Position numbers and translations under genes: made by a program
Part shown: piece after piece, positions 34,864 through 45,363 of the stretch
Layout of the letters: each line of letters begins with the position of its first letter
Position numbering within the stretch: the first letter of the stretch is position 1
Assembly (NCBI GenBank): GCA_019022495.1
Contig: JAFEKR010000035.1
Span: forward strand, 556,076 to 620,075
From: Epichloe hybrida
Taxonomy: Eukaryota; Ascomycota; Sordariomycetes; Hypocreales; Clavicipitaceae
Reading direction: 5' to 3'
Length of the DNA: 64,000 bases
Notes under the pieces: model-generated
What the model saw: only the letters and a program-made list of their open reading frames with translations
What the model was told of the DNA's origin: nothing
The model's database searches: none

Positions 34864-36031
34864 GTGATGAGTTTGCAGTCGGTATTTGTGCGTCACGGCA
34901 CTTCCGGCGACGGCGTCACAGTGAACCCATGCGGCATAAGGGTAGAGATAGAGCGGAACGTGCCCGTCGCGTTTCGCATCGCAGACCGCAAAGAAATGAT
35001 ACGCCCGGGAGCAAGTCCTCGGCCGGTAGGCAGTCCTAGCAGGCAGCCCGAAACAGGATCACTGAATGCAATTCTCCGGGAACACAGTAGAGAGCGACTA
35101 TACATGCGCACGATTGCGTGGACGGGACGCCAGATTCAGATGCTGAACATGGCTTTCGAAAAGACAGATACAGAACCTGATGATGAAGGCGGCGGGTGCC
35201 TTGACGGAGAACAGCCCAACGCGAAGGAGTACCGTTGTATGAAGTCTAAGACAATCAAGGCCATTGAAACGCTGATGGAAGAATGTGTGGAGGAGCAGAA
35301 AGCGGCCATGCGGACCTTGCTCACGGAGTTTGGCTTTGAATCGGTTGGGTAAGTTTGTTCGGTGGAAGTGCACGTCAACGTCAACGTCACTCGGCAAGCC
35401 GCTGACTCGAAGTGGAAGGGACAGTGTGGGCGAGCATGGGTTTCGGTATGTAGACAAGAATAGCCTTACTAAAGCTGGTAGAGCCGAGTTCCAGTTCGGC
35501 AAGAAGACGGTTGACACGGTACGGCCGGACGCCATCTTCGAGACGGACTCGGAAACACCACAGATTGTTGCGTGCGCGCATTTCGAAACAATCTCGAACT
35601 TGCGGAAAAAATACAGCCGTGGCAAGGCCAAGAAGCTGCAACGAATTGAGCCGGCAGATGCGCGGGAAGACCCGTACATCGCCAGCATGTTGATCGCGCT
35701 AGCACAGCATCAGCGACGACTGGCTCGCAGCCGAGAAGAGCGTGTAGATGTAGGAGGACAGAGGGTGACGGTGCTTGGGATTCCCGGGCGAGCGGCAAGG
35801 GAGCTTTACGTCTACACGACCAGGATACCCGAAGAGTTCCTCGTCAAGCTGGAAAGGCCGTCACAAAGGAGCGACTGTGATAGGGTAGTAATCTGCCATC
35901 ATTCGATTAGTTTGACGGAACCGCAAAGGGCGGCAGGCCACCTGTGGCTGGCGCTGCGCAGAAACTCGCCAATCCCGGGAATTCCTCATCATCCTCATCA
36001 AGCAAAGCAGTTGATGCACGAGAAACGATGA
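34864..36031 (+). CDS. Uncharacterised protein, two exons
   Basis: Exon 1 (34864-35348, or Met at 34867) ends FGFESVG and is followed by a GTAAGT donor. The acceptor is probably AG at 35411-35412, which keeps phase with the open frame to 36031, for about 367 residues; an AG at 35423-35424 also keeps phase and would shorten the joint by four residues. The first exon contains helical stretches (KTIKAIETLMEECVEEQKAA). The second reads GFRYVDKNSLTKAGRAEF, VRPDAIFETDSETPQIVACA, DPYIASMLIALAQHQRRLA and VTVLGIPGRAARELYVYTTR. The second half looks like a compact domain. I recognise no family or catalytic motif. Confidence 0.6.
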
Positions 36032-38631
36032 GCGGCGGCTAAATCTTCATGGCATACATCAGACTGCCGTCAAACTTCCCGCCAAGGTATGACGCCTTTT
36101 GCGCGCGGACTCTCCGATATACACCCACTCACTGTAGCTCTTACCAAGTACACGGTACGCCAGTCATGTTTGCGTCACATGTGAGCAGCTATAGTCGATT
36201 CTTCCAACGGAAACGAGTCGTTGGATTCTACTTCATCATTAGCATCATTGTCTAGAGTCGCATAAACATGACCTTCCCCAAAGATAGTAGTACAAGCCGC
36301 TGGCCCTAAATGTGCTGACAGCCCGTGTGGACCGAAATGTGCGACCTTGCATCCAGTCACTTTACCGAGTACTTCTGTGTGCAATGCCGATGCTTTTCGG
36401 CCGCCGCATCCTTCATTTATTCTTTCGGGCTGTCTATGGCGCAAGACAAACACGCATGTGATTAGCAAGCCAGATAATGGCATGACCTGTCACGTTGGAC
36501 AAGTTGTTGCTCGTGCTTCGGATAAGGGGATCCTTCAGGAACCACTTCGTCACGGTAACCGCCCAAGCCCACAATCGTTATGAATCTCTCCAACTCCCCA
36601 GCTTCCCCAAATGATCGGCGACTTGGTCGCCGGCCGAGGTATCACTGCATATGATTATTTCGATTTAGCGGGTCTGTTTGGCTCATCTATTCAATACTTA
36701 CCCCCCGTATACGGAGCATGTGCGAAGATGGTCTTGGGCGAGGCCACCCAAGTGTCGTTGCTGCGCCGGGCTGGACGTGGATCATTAATCTGAGGATTCG
36801 AAAACCAGTTGCCGGGGTCTTGTTGAACGAACCCTTTTGGGACTGACAGCGGAAGCTATTACGACGTTTCGACGTTACGCAGGTACTTTTGCCTGTCCAA
36901 AACTTAGCCTGTGCTGCGTACATGCTGCTAATGACTCGGCCAGCATGGGTCCCGGGGAGACGCCCAACTTCTTTGGATATGATGCTCAACGTCACCATCG
37001 GTCTTCTCTCCTTTAGCGACATGGTCTCAGAAAAAGAAGAGGTGACCGAAGCGTTGTCAGAATGGTCCGAAGTTGTTTCCATCAACCACATGGTTCAAGC
37101 GCATTAGGATTTGGTTCACATGACCGACTTGGCCTCGGGGGGAAAACGGTGGCCATGCTTACGTTGCACGAATTCCCAGGGGCCGGTAGAGAACTCTGAC
37201 AACAAACTCGATTCACGTGTCCTTACGGAAAGCCCCGTTCATTGAATATCAGAACGACGCCACACCGCATCTCTCCTAACTTGCTTGGTCCACCGATGTC
37301 TGAATAGAGCCACGGAAGTACGCGGTTCGGCGATTTCTGGAGAATCATGATGGCTGCGAAGGCATTCGACCCTGTAGGCATTCCATGAACGGAGTAGACT
37401 AGACAACCTTGTATTTGGTGTCTGTCGCACAGGTAGGCGCCCGACACCCAGGTTCCTGGGACTCGATAGCTATGTGGGCACCCAGGGGATGAAAGCGCCG
37501 ATGCTTTAGTGGTGTATTTAGCGGCATCGCGTAACGCCGACCCCTTACCGTTTCCCTTTTCCTAAATTTTCTCCGTCGTGAAAGGGGTGGTGACCCTAGC
37601 AAACATCCCGCGCCGTTGAACGTGTCTATCTTATCATTTTCCCTTGGGTAGCCGGCGAGCGCCCTGTCGTTGTCGGCTGCTGAAAATACCGACAATCTTC
37701 GCAAGGGCTAGAAAATGGCGTGCTAGTAGCTGCGACCTACTCTTGGAGGAGGAGGATGATGAGGGGGATGAGGAGGAGCTCCGGAAGGTGCGTTGAGATC
37801 CCCCGTCCGACTCTGTACGGTCTTGTTGGCAAGATTGTTCTGTCTAGATTGTTAATCAATGGTCTTTACGGGGGTACTCCGTGCAGCAACAGACAAGTCG
37901 TTGACAAGACGGTCCGCATTGGAACTGGAGCGTCCGGCCGAATGACAGTGTCTCACCCACAGCGAGGCCAGGCAGGAGGTTCCCCATTCGTCTGGATACG
38001 AGACGGGTGGGAGCAGGCCAAGTCGCCAGCGCCCCCATGCATAGCGAAGCCGACGGTAAATTAAGAAGTCGCACCTGGCGGCCGGCCGGCCCTACTCCGT
38101 AGAAATGCCAATTTTGACCGGCTCCGTACCTTGTCAGCTGTGTCGCGTCTTGTTGCCAATGACATGAACGATGGCGTCGATGCCAAACCCCGGACCGCCT
38201 GGGCAGAGGGACGGGTGCACTGCTATGATGATGATGATGATGACGACGGGTTCGCGGATGCGGCGATCCTTCGGACGTACGAACTGTGTAGGAGCCTGCC
38301 AGACTGCTGTTACTGTGGCCCTCATGCAACTTCCAGCTCGTTTGGTTCCGAAGCATCGACCTTGTTGAACTGCACCCATGCAGCACCGTTCTTTAGGCAT
38401 CGGCCTTGGCCCAAATGGACCGACGATGACTCCGAAGGGGCATTTGGTTCTGGGATCTTCGCCGTGTTTGCCCATCGCAAATTGGGACGACGGCCTAGGG
38501 CGAGAGGGAGTGAGAGGTGCAATTTAGAATTCAGACATGGGCTAGGCTTGGAAGCTGAGTTGACTTCCAGATGGATGTCCCCAGCAGAGGTCCTTGGACA
38601 TTCCTCAAACTGGTACCTTCCTTCTTTCTTA

Positions 38632-38670
38632 GCCTCCTTCGTGCCTCCTTCGTGCCTCCTTCGCGCCTCC
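38632..38670. repeat. 11-bp tandem repeat (GCCTCCTTCGT)
   Basis: Three full units plus a half unit follow one another at 38632, 38643, 38654 and 38665; the third differs by one base. It sits in non-coding DNA. Confidence 0.65.
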
Positions 38671-39000
38671 CCAAGCTCAAGTGCTCTGCGTGCCTTCCTT
38701 GCCTCATTTCGCTGCTCACCCTATGGATAAAATATAATATTAATAGCTGCTCCCCACTCTCGCTACTCCCCAGCGCTTTCACACTGGACGAGCGAGCAGC
38801 AAGAGACGAGGGGATTAGATGGACACCAGTCACTGAGCAGGTTCATCAGATTCGTTTTCGTCACGTTATTATTTTGTTTTGTGTTGTTTTGTTTTTTCAT
38901 CATGATGCCCACTTGACTTGGCTTACATTTTCCCGCCAGATTGCGGTATAGTCTCAACATTTATCATTGATTCCCCGTCAATGGTCGTCTAACCCAACAC

Positions 39001-39100
39001 CTGCCTGCCAGCCGTCTACCATCTGCCGTCTGACATCTGCCGTCTGACATCTGCTTTCTTGCCATCTGCCATCTGCCGCCTGCCGCCTGCCTGCCTGCCA
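39001..39100. repeat. Degenerate CATCTGCC / CTGCC repeat
   Basis: Imperfect short units (ATCTGCCGTCTGAC twice, then ATCTGCC and GCCTGCC copies) fill about 100 bp directly upstream of the 2EXR gene, on its sense strand. Confidence 0.6.
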
Positions 39101-39187
39101 CACCCCAACCGACATCCAACAACACACCACCGGCTGCAACCGACCTTTTCCATTGTGCCCTCAGCTCATAAGTCCCGACTCAGCATT

Positions 39188-40146
39188 ATGGGAGCATTCT
39201 GTCAAGGTCCCCGGCTTGCTGCATTTCGTGCACCTGAGATGGCTCTCAAGCCAACGGATTTATGGAAATCTCCTCTACCTGAGCAAGCAACGGCGTCATC
39301 GCCTACTTTGTTTGTGAGTTTGCTCTGCTTCAGTAGCCCTACAAGGCCACGCCATTCGCCGGGCTTTTCCCCCCCTTCAAAGAGGAGGCTAACACACATG
39401 GCAACCTTTTCAGCCGTCATTCCCCCAGCTCCCACCAGAGCTTCGTCTCAAAATTTGGAATCTGAACTTGCCGACGACCAGATTAGTGTCGATGAGATGT
39501 GGCGCCAGATCCCCGTCTCTACATGATGCGCAGCTGTGTACAACCAACATGTCCTTTATGGGTTGCACGTCGAATGCTTCGGTTCCCATCAACTTACACG
39601 TGTGCGCCGAATCTCGAGCAGATACACTCAAAAGCTTCCGGCGCGCCTTTGGATTTGCCCGAATGCCCGGGCAAATGTTCTTCAACCCGGCAAGCGACAT
39701 CCTCTATTTCGGCCCTCAAGATGGGTACATGGCTGCCGACGCTCAGTTCCACACCTGCATGTCCATGTGCGACCCGTCGCAATTGGCTTCGGTGCGCAGG
39801 ATCGCCATCAGTGACGCCCTGTTCTGGGTCGAAGGATCATACAATTCAATGACGGCGGCTAGCCTCACAGTCGAGGTCCTTAGGCAACTATCCCTGCGTA
39901 TGCCCGCTCTGGAGCAGGTCATCTTCGTGCCCCGGGAACAGGACGAGGCCACGAAGCCCATCTTAACAGAAGAGCGAATGGCCCGTCAGATACAAATGGC
40001 AATGCGGACAGTATGCCAGCAAACACCCTGCTGGTGTCCACCACCCTGGGTCATTCTGTCCCTTCGCACCTTATCAACGGCCTGTGGATGACGAGATGGA
40101 GAACTACGAATATAAGATTGTTGCCCTCCTCCCCCCCAAAGAATGA
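39188..40146 (+). CDS. 2EXR-type protein with apparent C-terminal frameshift
   Basis: Exon 1 (39188-39313, MGAFCQGPRLAAFRAPEM) joins in phase across a 100-bp intron (GTGAGT..TTTCAG) to exon 2 from 39414, which opens PSFPQLPPELRLKIWNLNLP. That is the start motif of the fungal 2EXR family, proteins of unknown function often expanded in Pezizomycotina. The frame stays protein-like to about 40010 (MARQIQMAMRT). It then continues to TGA at 40089-40091 with unlikely sequence, while the +1 frame from 40012 reads YASKHPAGVHHPGSFCPFAP and DDEMENYEYKIVALLPPKE to TGA at 40144-40146. I infer a one-base frameshift near 40003-40011, either real or a sequence error. Without it the product is 267 residues. 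Confidence 0.7.
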
Positions 40147-41341
40147 AAACCAAGACTTTCGATTCTCCGGTTAAGTCAGATCGGTGGCGATGAGGTTGCA
40201 GGCCTGACTTGGCGCTCTTTGTTTGTGGCTAACGCCATCATTTCTCCGCGAATTGATGACGGGGGTGAGATCCCCACTGTACCCCTGCAGTTTAACACAA
40301 GGCCCAGACTTGTTGTACCTGGCATGTCTTTGATTCTACAGGCATATGGAACATTGCTCTGCACGCCGATTAACTCGTCACCTAGTAAGGTGGGGGGGGG
40401 GGGCGTGGTACGGCCGCAAGAGTAAACGAATTCGACAACCCCCTCCTTCAAAAGGACAGCGACTGCGGCCCCCTTGGCATTGACACGCGTACGCAATACG
40501 TCGAGGCAAGAGGAAAAGAAGACTGAAAACATTCATGACCTAATACCTCTGGGTCCTCTGGAAGGAGAGACAAAACACAAAGCGTGCGCCTCTTTGCGTT
40601 TTACGTGAAGTGAAGATGGGAAAATTTTCCCGACTACCCCGAGGCATGGCGATGTTCAGTGAGAAACAAACAGCTTTCAGGCTGACCCGTGCCGCTCCAC
40701 CTGCGACTCAGACTCTGTTTTTCTAAAAAAAAAAAAAACCTCCATTTCTTGCGTATCATATTCATGATGATCTCTCTGTGCCTACAGCACGACGTTGCCG
40801 ATACGACCGGAAAACACAGAGGACATGGCAGCATCAAGTAGAGATGCGCAGTTCAACAGGTGGCGACTGACGGAGCTGTCTGATGATGCAGTGTATGTAC
40901 TCTGCGGGTACTTCAGATGCACATGTAGATGCACAGGGCTCGTTTGGAAAGGTTGGCGTGATGGATGGCGACACTGCCAAGTTCTAACGAGGAGACAATG
41001 TTGGCAAAAGAGGAAACAAAGATGGGGAGTAAATGAAAGAGCGTGTCTCATATTCCTCCGTCTGCAGCATTTTGATTATTAATACCCTGGATACGGATTA
41101 CATGCATTCATGTCTCACTGTTGAGAGAGACTCCATGTCGTCGTGGGGCCCGTCTAATACGTGCGTGCGTGTGTGTTACCGTGTCGAGTTTATCGCTTGT
41201 ATCACGGTACTTTTTATTTCCATTCACCCATGTCACATGCCAAGGGGGGGAATTCTCGTGCGCATACTCGGTCTCCTCTCTGCGTTCTCCGCCCCGTGTG
41301 CACCGCTCATGGACGGTCTTTTTTTTCTTATTTCTTACCAT
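40147..41341. other. Intergenic, between 2EXR gene and hydrolase gene
   Basis: About 1.2 kb between convergent genes, with a G-run at 40392-40404 and an A-run at 40726-40738. Short open frames occur, but none has recognisable content. Confidence 0.45.
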
Positions 41342-41900
41342 CTATTGACGTGGCGAATGAATGTGCGAGTCGTCGTCCCGTCTCCCCGTTCCGATGCCCC
41401 TTTGCCGGCCCCAGAGCAGAGCCTCGAGTGCCCTGGCCACGGCCTCGAGATCTCCCAGCATGGTGAGATGGCCTCGTTCGGTGCTGACTCTGCCCGAGCG
41501 CACGACGGCGTAGCCCTCTGGCAGCATGGCCTCTCGGGCGAGCACGACGCCGTCGCCGGGCCTGAAGACCAGGTCGTCGTACGCGTCGGCATAGGCAATG
41601 GCTTCTCGGCACGCCACCTGCGCTGCGTAGACTGTTGGGATCGTCTTGCCGTAGAGGACTGCGTGCGGTGGATAGGCATTGGCTGACTCGAGCTCCTTGG
41701 AGTGGGCGAGCTCGGAGCGGAACTTGCGGGTGGCTGCGAGGGTGCGCCTCAAGTAGCTCATGTACCGCTCCTGGTCCGGCGCGGTGGCCCCGGATGATGA
41801 TGATGTTGGTGGTGGTGGTGATTGTTGTGGTGGTGATTGAGGCGGGGATGGCAATGGAGCGGTTCCGTGACGACGGTGGTGGTTCTCCGAGGGCGCGGGA

Positions 41901-41941
<41 letters not shown>

Positions 41942-43990
41942 GGACTGAATGTCAGGCTCGACGGGAGGCTTCTTATTCTTGAGCAGTGAATTGGGGAACA
42001 AGGATGAGAGAGGCGAGGATAAGTTTTGCTGCTTGTCGCGGCTGTGGTACGGCGGCAGGAGCGGCGCTACGCAGGGACTGAGATGCCATCTGACCCAGTC
42101 GTCGGCATTGAAAAAGTCGACGGGGTACGACTCGCCCGTTTGCTTGTCGATGAAGCAGAAGCCGTCGTCTGGAAGAAGCACGAAAGAGGTGCGGATCGAG
42201 AAGTTGACTTGGGCCGTGAGAAGCTTCTCGTTGAACAAGACGGCATCGCCGTTCCGGAACGGCCCCAAAATGTTGATGCAGCGCTGCGGCACTCCGGCAT
42301 ACAGCACTCCGGCGAACAGTTCGGGGCGACGGCCCACGGCATGCCTTGTGATCAGACCTCCCAGGCTGTGTGCGATGACAAGTGCCCCGGCAGACTCGGG
42401 CGGTGTTCCGGGTCGGTTCGACGGCAGCTTGGACAGGAACTCCTGCAGCTTCCCCGAGGACCGGGCGGGGCTGAGTCGCCAGTCGTAGCCGAAATCCCAT
42501 ATCCGGAGTGAACCGTTTCGAGCGTTGGGTGATGAGCGGAGCCTCTTGAAGAGCTTCCTTGACACGTCGACCGGGCCAACGTGTTTGAGCATGCCGGAAG
42601 GGATGATGCGCTCCTCCATGGTCTCCTCGTCCTCGTCCTCCAGGCCAACTTCCAAGTTTGCTTTGCGCATGTTGAATCCCAGCTTGACAGGGGCCCATAG
42701 CTGTTGGTGAGGCGGTTCGGCCGAGCGCAGCACAGAACCTCGATATCCGCCGAGAATCACCAAGTCACCGGTGAGCTTCTCCACAACTCGGTCGAAGGCG
42801 GTCGCCGCGGCGGTGCTCGGCTTCGGAAAACTTGGGCTGGGTGATGAGCCGGGCATTTGTCGGCCGCCATCTGGGCTTTGCCTGCTGAGCGCTTGGTCGT
42901 CGTTGGAGCTCGAGAAGAGGCCGTTGAGAGCCATCGAGGACATGCGAGAAGCAGCTTGCAGTCGTGCCAGGCTCGGCATCCTGAAGTTGGGCACATCTGG
43001 GAGACTGTCCTTGATGGCCATGAACCGGATGTTCACCATCTCCCTGACATCGTCAAACTTGTTGTCGTCGCCAAGTGAGGACTGCCGGGAAAGACTGTGG
43101 TACAGCATGCTCTCATCCGAAGTTACTCGCCGCAGCGTGGAAGGTCTGGGCCGAGACATGGCCGTCGTGTGCTTGTCCGGCCGCTCTGATGCAGGCGGCG
43201 AGTGTCCAGGCGACGAGGAGGAATCATTATTGTCCGCGGTGGTGGTTGATTGCTGTGCCAACGCAAGAGACCTTGGGCGTGCCGAGTCGCCCCCCGATTT
43301 GGATGCTGCATTGGAACCATGTTTGTGATCACCAGTGAAGTTGGACAAGAACGAAGCTGGAAGTGAAGGGAACAGGCCGGCATGCCCACTGAACGACGGA
43401 AAGGCCCTTTGAAGCTTCTTGAGTGCCTCCTGGCCTGCAGATCGGGAACGATGCTGTCTCGTTGGACCGAATGCGGATCCAAGCAAGCCCTTGGTCTGCC
43501 GAGTCCGGGGCGAGTCCTTGTTGAGAAGGAACGACTTGGGGCCGGATGTCCAAGGTGATGGCATGGGTAAACGGCCTGGCACCTGATGACGAGGGCGGGC
43601 GCCATTGGGACTTGAACGACTGTCTTGGTCGTCGTCGTCGTCATTACCGTCGTCATCTTCCTCCTCACCTTGGACGGTCGCGTTGTGAAAGTAACCGCCG
43701 CTGGGCAACCGCTCCAACGCCGCCGCCTTTTCCGCAGCCGGGGTCTGTGCCGATGTCAAATGGCTGGCGGCGGCGCTGATGGCAGGTTGAAGAGCGGCCT
43801 GGGCCTCATCTTGATCTTGGATGGAAGCTTCGTCGGAGAGACCGGTTTCCTCGCCGCCGCCTTCCAAGACGGGATTCATTATTCGCTCCACATGGGCGGG
43901 TGAAGTTGACGGGGTCAGCAAGCCAGGCTGATTTGGGATGTCGTTGATGGCAGTTGAGGGAGGGAAATCGCTGCTTGTTGGCGGCAACAT
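41342..43990 (-). CDS. Large alpha/beta hydrolase (lipase/LCAT-like)
   Basis: Single-exon protein of about 882 residues from Met 43990 (MLPPTSSDFPP). The open frame extends upstream to 44242, but that part is translated CT-rich leader plus hydrophobic noise, so I prefer the later Met. The first 400 residues are disordered, with acidic (DDDGNDDDDDQD) and Ser/Pro-rich parts. The catalytic half begins near LTGDLVILGGYRGSVLRSAE. A nucleophile elbow is seen in GALVIAHSLGGLITRHAVG (a GxSxG variant with Ala first), preceded by DFGYDWRLSP. The order resembles phospholipid:diacylglycerol acyltransferase/LCAT-like and DUF676-like hydrolases; substrate unknown. An alanine run of about 13, from a CAG-type tract at 41905-41942, sits in a Pro-rich linker before the conserved C-terminal segment (RKFRSELAHSKELESANAYP). 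Confidence 0.85.
41905..41942. repeat. CAG-type trinucleotide run within the hydrolase gene
   Basis: About twelve GCA/CAG triplets. On the coding (minus) strand they encode a polyalanine run, in a low-complexity linker of the hydrolase. Confidence 0.85.
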
Positions 43991-45363
43991 TCTGGTTTTG
44001 TGCTGAAAACACAAGAAAAGAGATGGAGTGAGAGAAGAAAGGAAGACAAGAAAAAAAGAAAAAAAGGAGAAAGGGGAAATGAACAAGAAGAGAAAAAAGA
44101 AGAGAGCAACAAGGCCAGCCAGTCCGCCAAGCCCAGCCGCAAAAGATAAAAGATGACGAACGGGGATTACCACTTCAAGATTTGCATCTGCGAATTGCAA
44201 GGCGAAATAGAGTAGTGACGTTGCGGAGGCAAGCTGGGCCAATCAGAAGCCGTTGCGCGCTGACGTCGGGCGGCCCGGAATTGGGAGATTGACGTACGGA
44301 TCCGTAGTTGTCATTGGTTAACACATGTTAATATGTGTGCCTCGAATTTGGGCCGGCAGCCACGGGCAGCAGAGTAGTAGGTAAGCAAGTAGGTGGCGCG
44401 CGTGGGCGCGGACATTGGCATTGGCTGGTTGTCCGAGGACCGACACCCAACAATCTTCAATCAATCAATCAATCAATCAGTCACCAAGTCGGTCAGTCAG
44501 TCAGTCGGTCCACCGGCTGTGTCGGCTAGGAAGCGGACTTGACTTTTGCCCTCCATTGATCCCAGCCAAGCCACGCCGTTGCCGCTAACAGAGCATGCAT
44601 GTGACGACGCCAAGATCAACCCGAACAACGGGCCAAGCTTTTTTTTTCCATCTTGATCCCGACTTAATGATTTGGAGGGCTGCCATTCGACAAATGACTT
44701 GTCAAAAGGAAGATGATTTTGCAAAATGAAGAAAAAAGGAATAAAAATCCCTCCCCAAGAAGATAAAGTCAAAGCCATCGTATTTTTCGATTTAGCACTA
44801 TCGCCGCCATGCTCATTTCCTCCACTCGTGCCATCTTTGTTCCCTCGGACCCGGGGCCTCGGACCCCAGGGTCCTACGACATCCACAGCCATGGAATATT
44901 ATTACTGACTGTCCATCTTCATTTCTAAAAGACGCGTCAAAGGCCCCCCTCAACCCAGGCTTTCTCTCTGCGTCAGTTGCTTGCCTGCTTTACTCTACGC
45001 CTTATACTTCCACCTTTTCCGTGGGCCGCAGAGCCCTCTCACGCAGCTTGACGAGAACAGGGCCCAAATCCAGAAAAAAAAAAGATTCAAAAAACCATAC
45101 ACTGAAGGAGATGATTGTGCGACGAAAGAATAAGAAAATAAGGAATGAGAACGAGCAAGCGTTTTGACAATAAAGTAGTGTGCAGGAATAGCTCAGCCAC
45201 GGGGAGCGTGAAAATGAAGAGAATGAGCCCCCCGACCGAGCGATTCAAAACAAGGAAGCGAAAATATAAGAAAAAATATAAAAAAATTCCCATCTCTTCA
45301 GAGTGCTCTTGGCTTGGCAGGAACAGAGACGTCGCATCTTTCGTCAATTTCCCACCCAGTAAA
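43991..45363. other. Intergenic, hydrolase upstream region
   Basis: About 1.4 kb between two minus-strand genes. The part next to the hydrolase start is CT-rich on the sense strand, a typical fungal leader. A CAAT/CAGT tetranucleotide tract lies at 44457-44512. No gene is seen. Confidence 0.5.
44457..44512. repeat. Tetranucleotide tract (CAAT)n then (CAGT)n
   Basis: Five or more TCAA units run into TCAG/TCGG units, an imperfect compound microsatellite upstream of the hydrolase gene. Confidence 0.7.

Larger units (their letters stand above)
36032..39187. other. Gene-poor interval
   Basis: About 3.2 kb with only short, compositionally ordinary open frames. It includes a GAT triplet run at 38225-38245, a C+T repeat of 11-bp units at 38632-38670, a CATCTGCC-type repeat at 39001-39100, and several TACTCCGT words (37875, 38093). 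I see no exon chain I can defend. The last 150 bp should be the leader of the 2EXR gene. Confidence 0.4.

Noticed and set aside
37399..37704. 101-codon minus-strand open frame
   Set aside because: No homolog recognised, no conserved motif, and it stands alone in non-coding DNA.
38131..38730. 199-codon open frame with an Asp run
   Set aside because: The Asp run comes from a GAT microsatellite; the rest is Cys/Arg/Ser-rich without domain character or splice partners.
43990..44242. 84-residue N-terminal extension of the hydrolase with hydrophobic run
   Set aside because: The Phe/Leu/Ser run is a translated CT-rich leader, and protein-like sequence begins at Met 43990.
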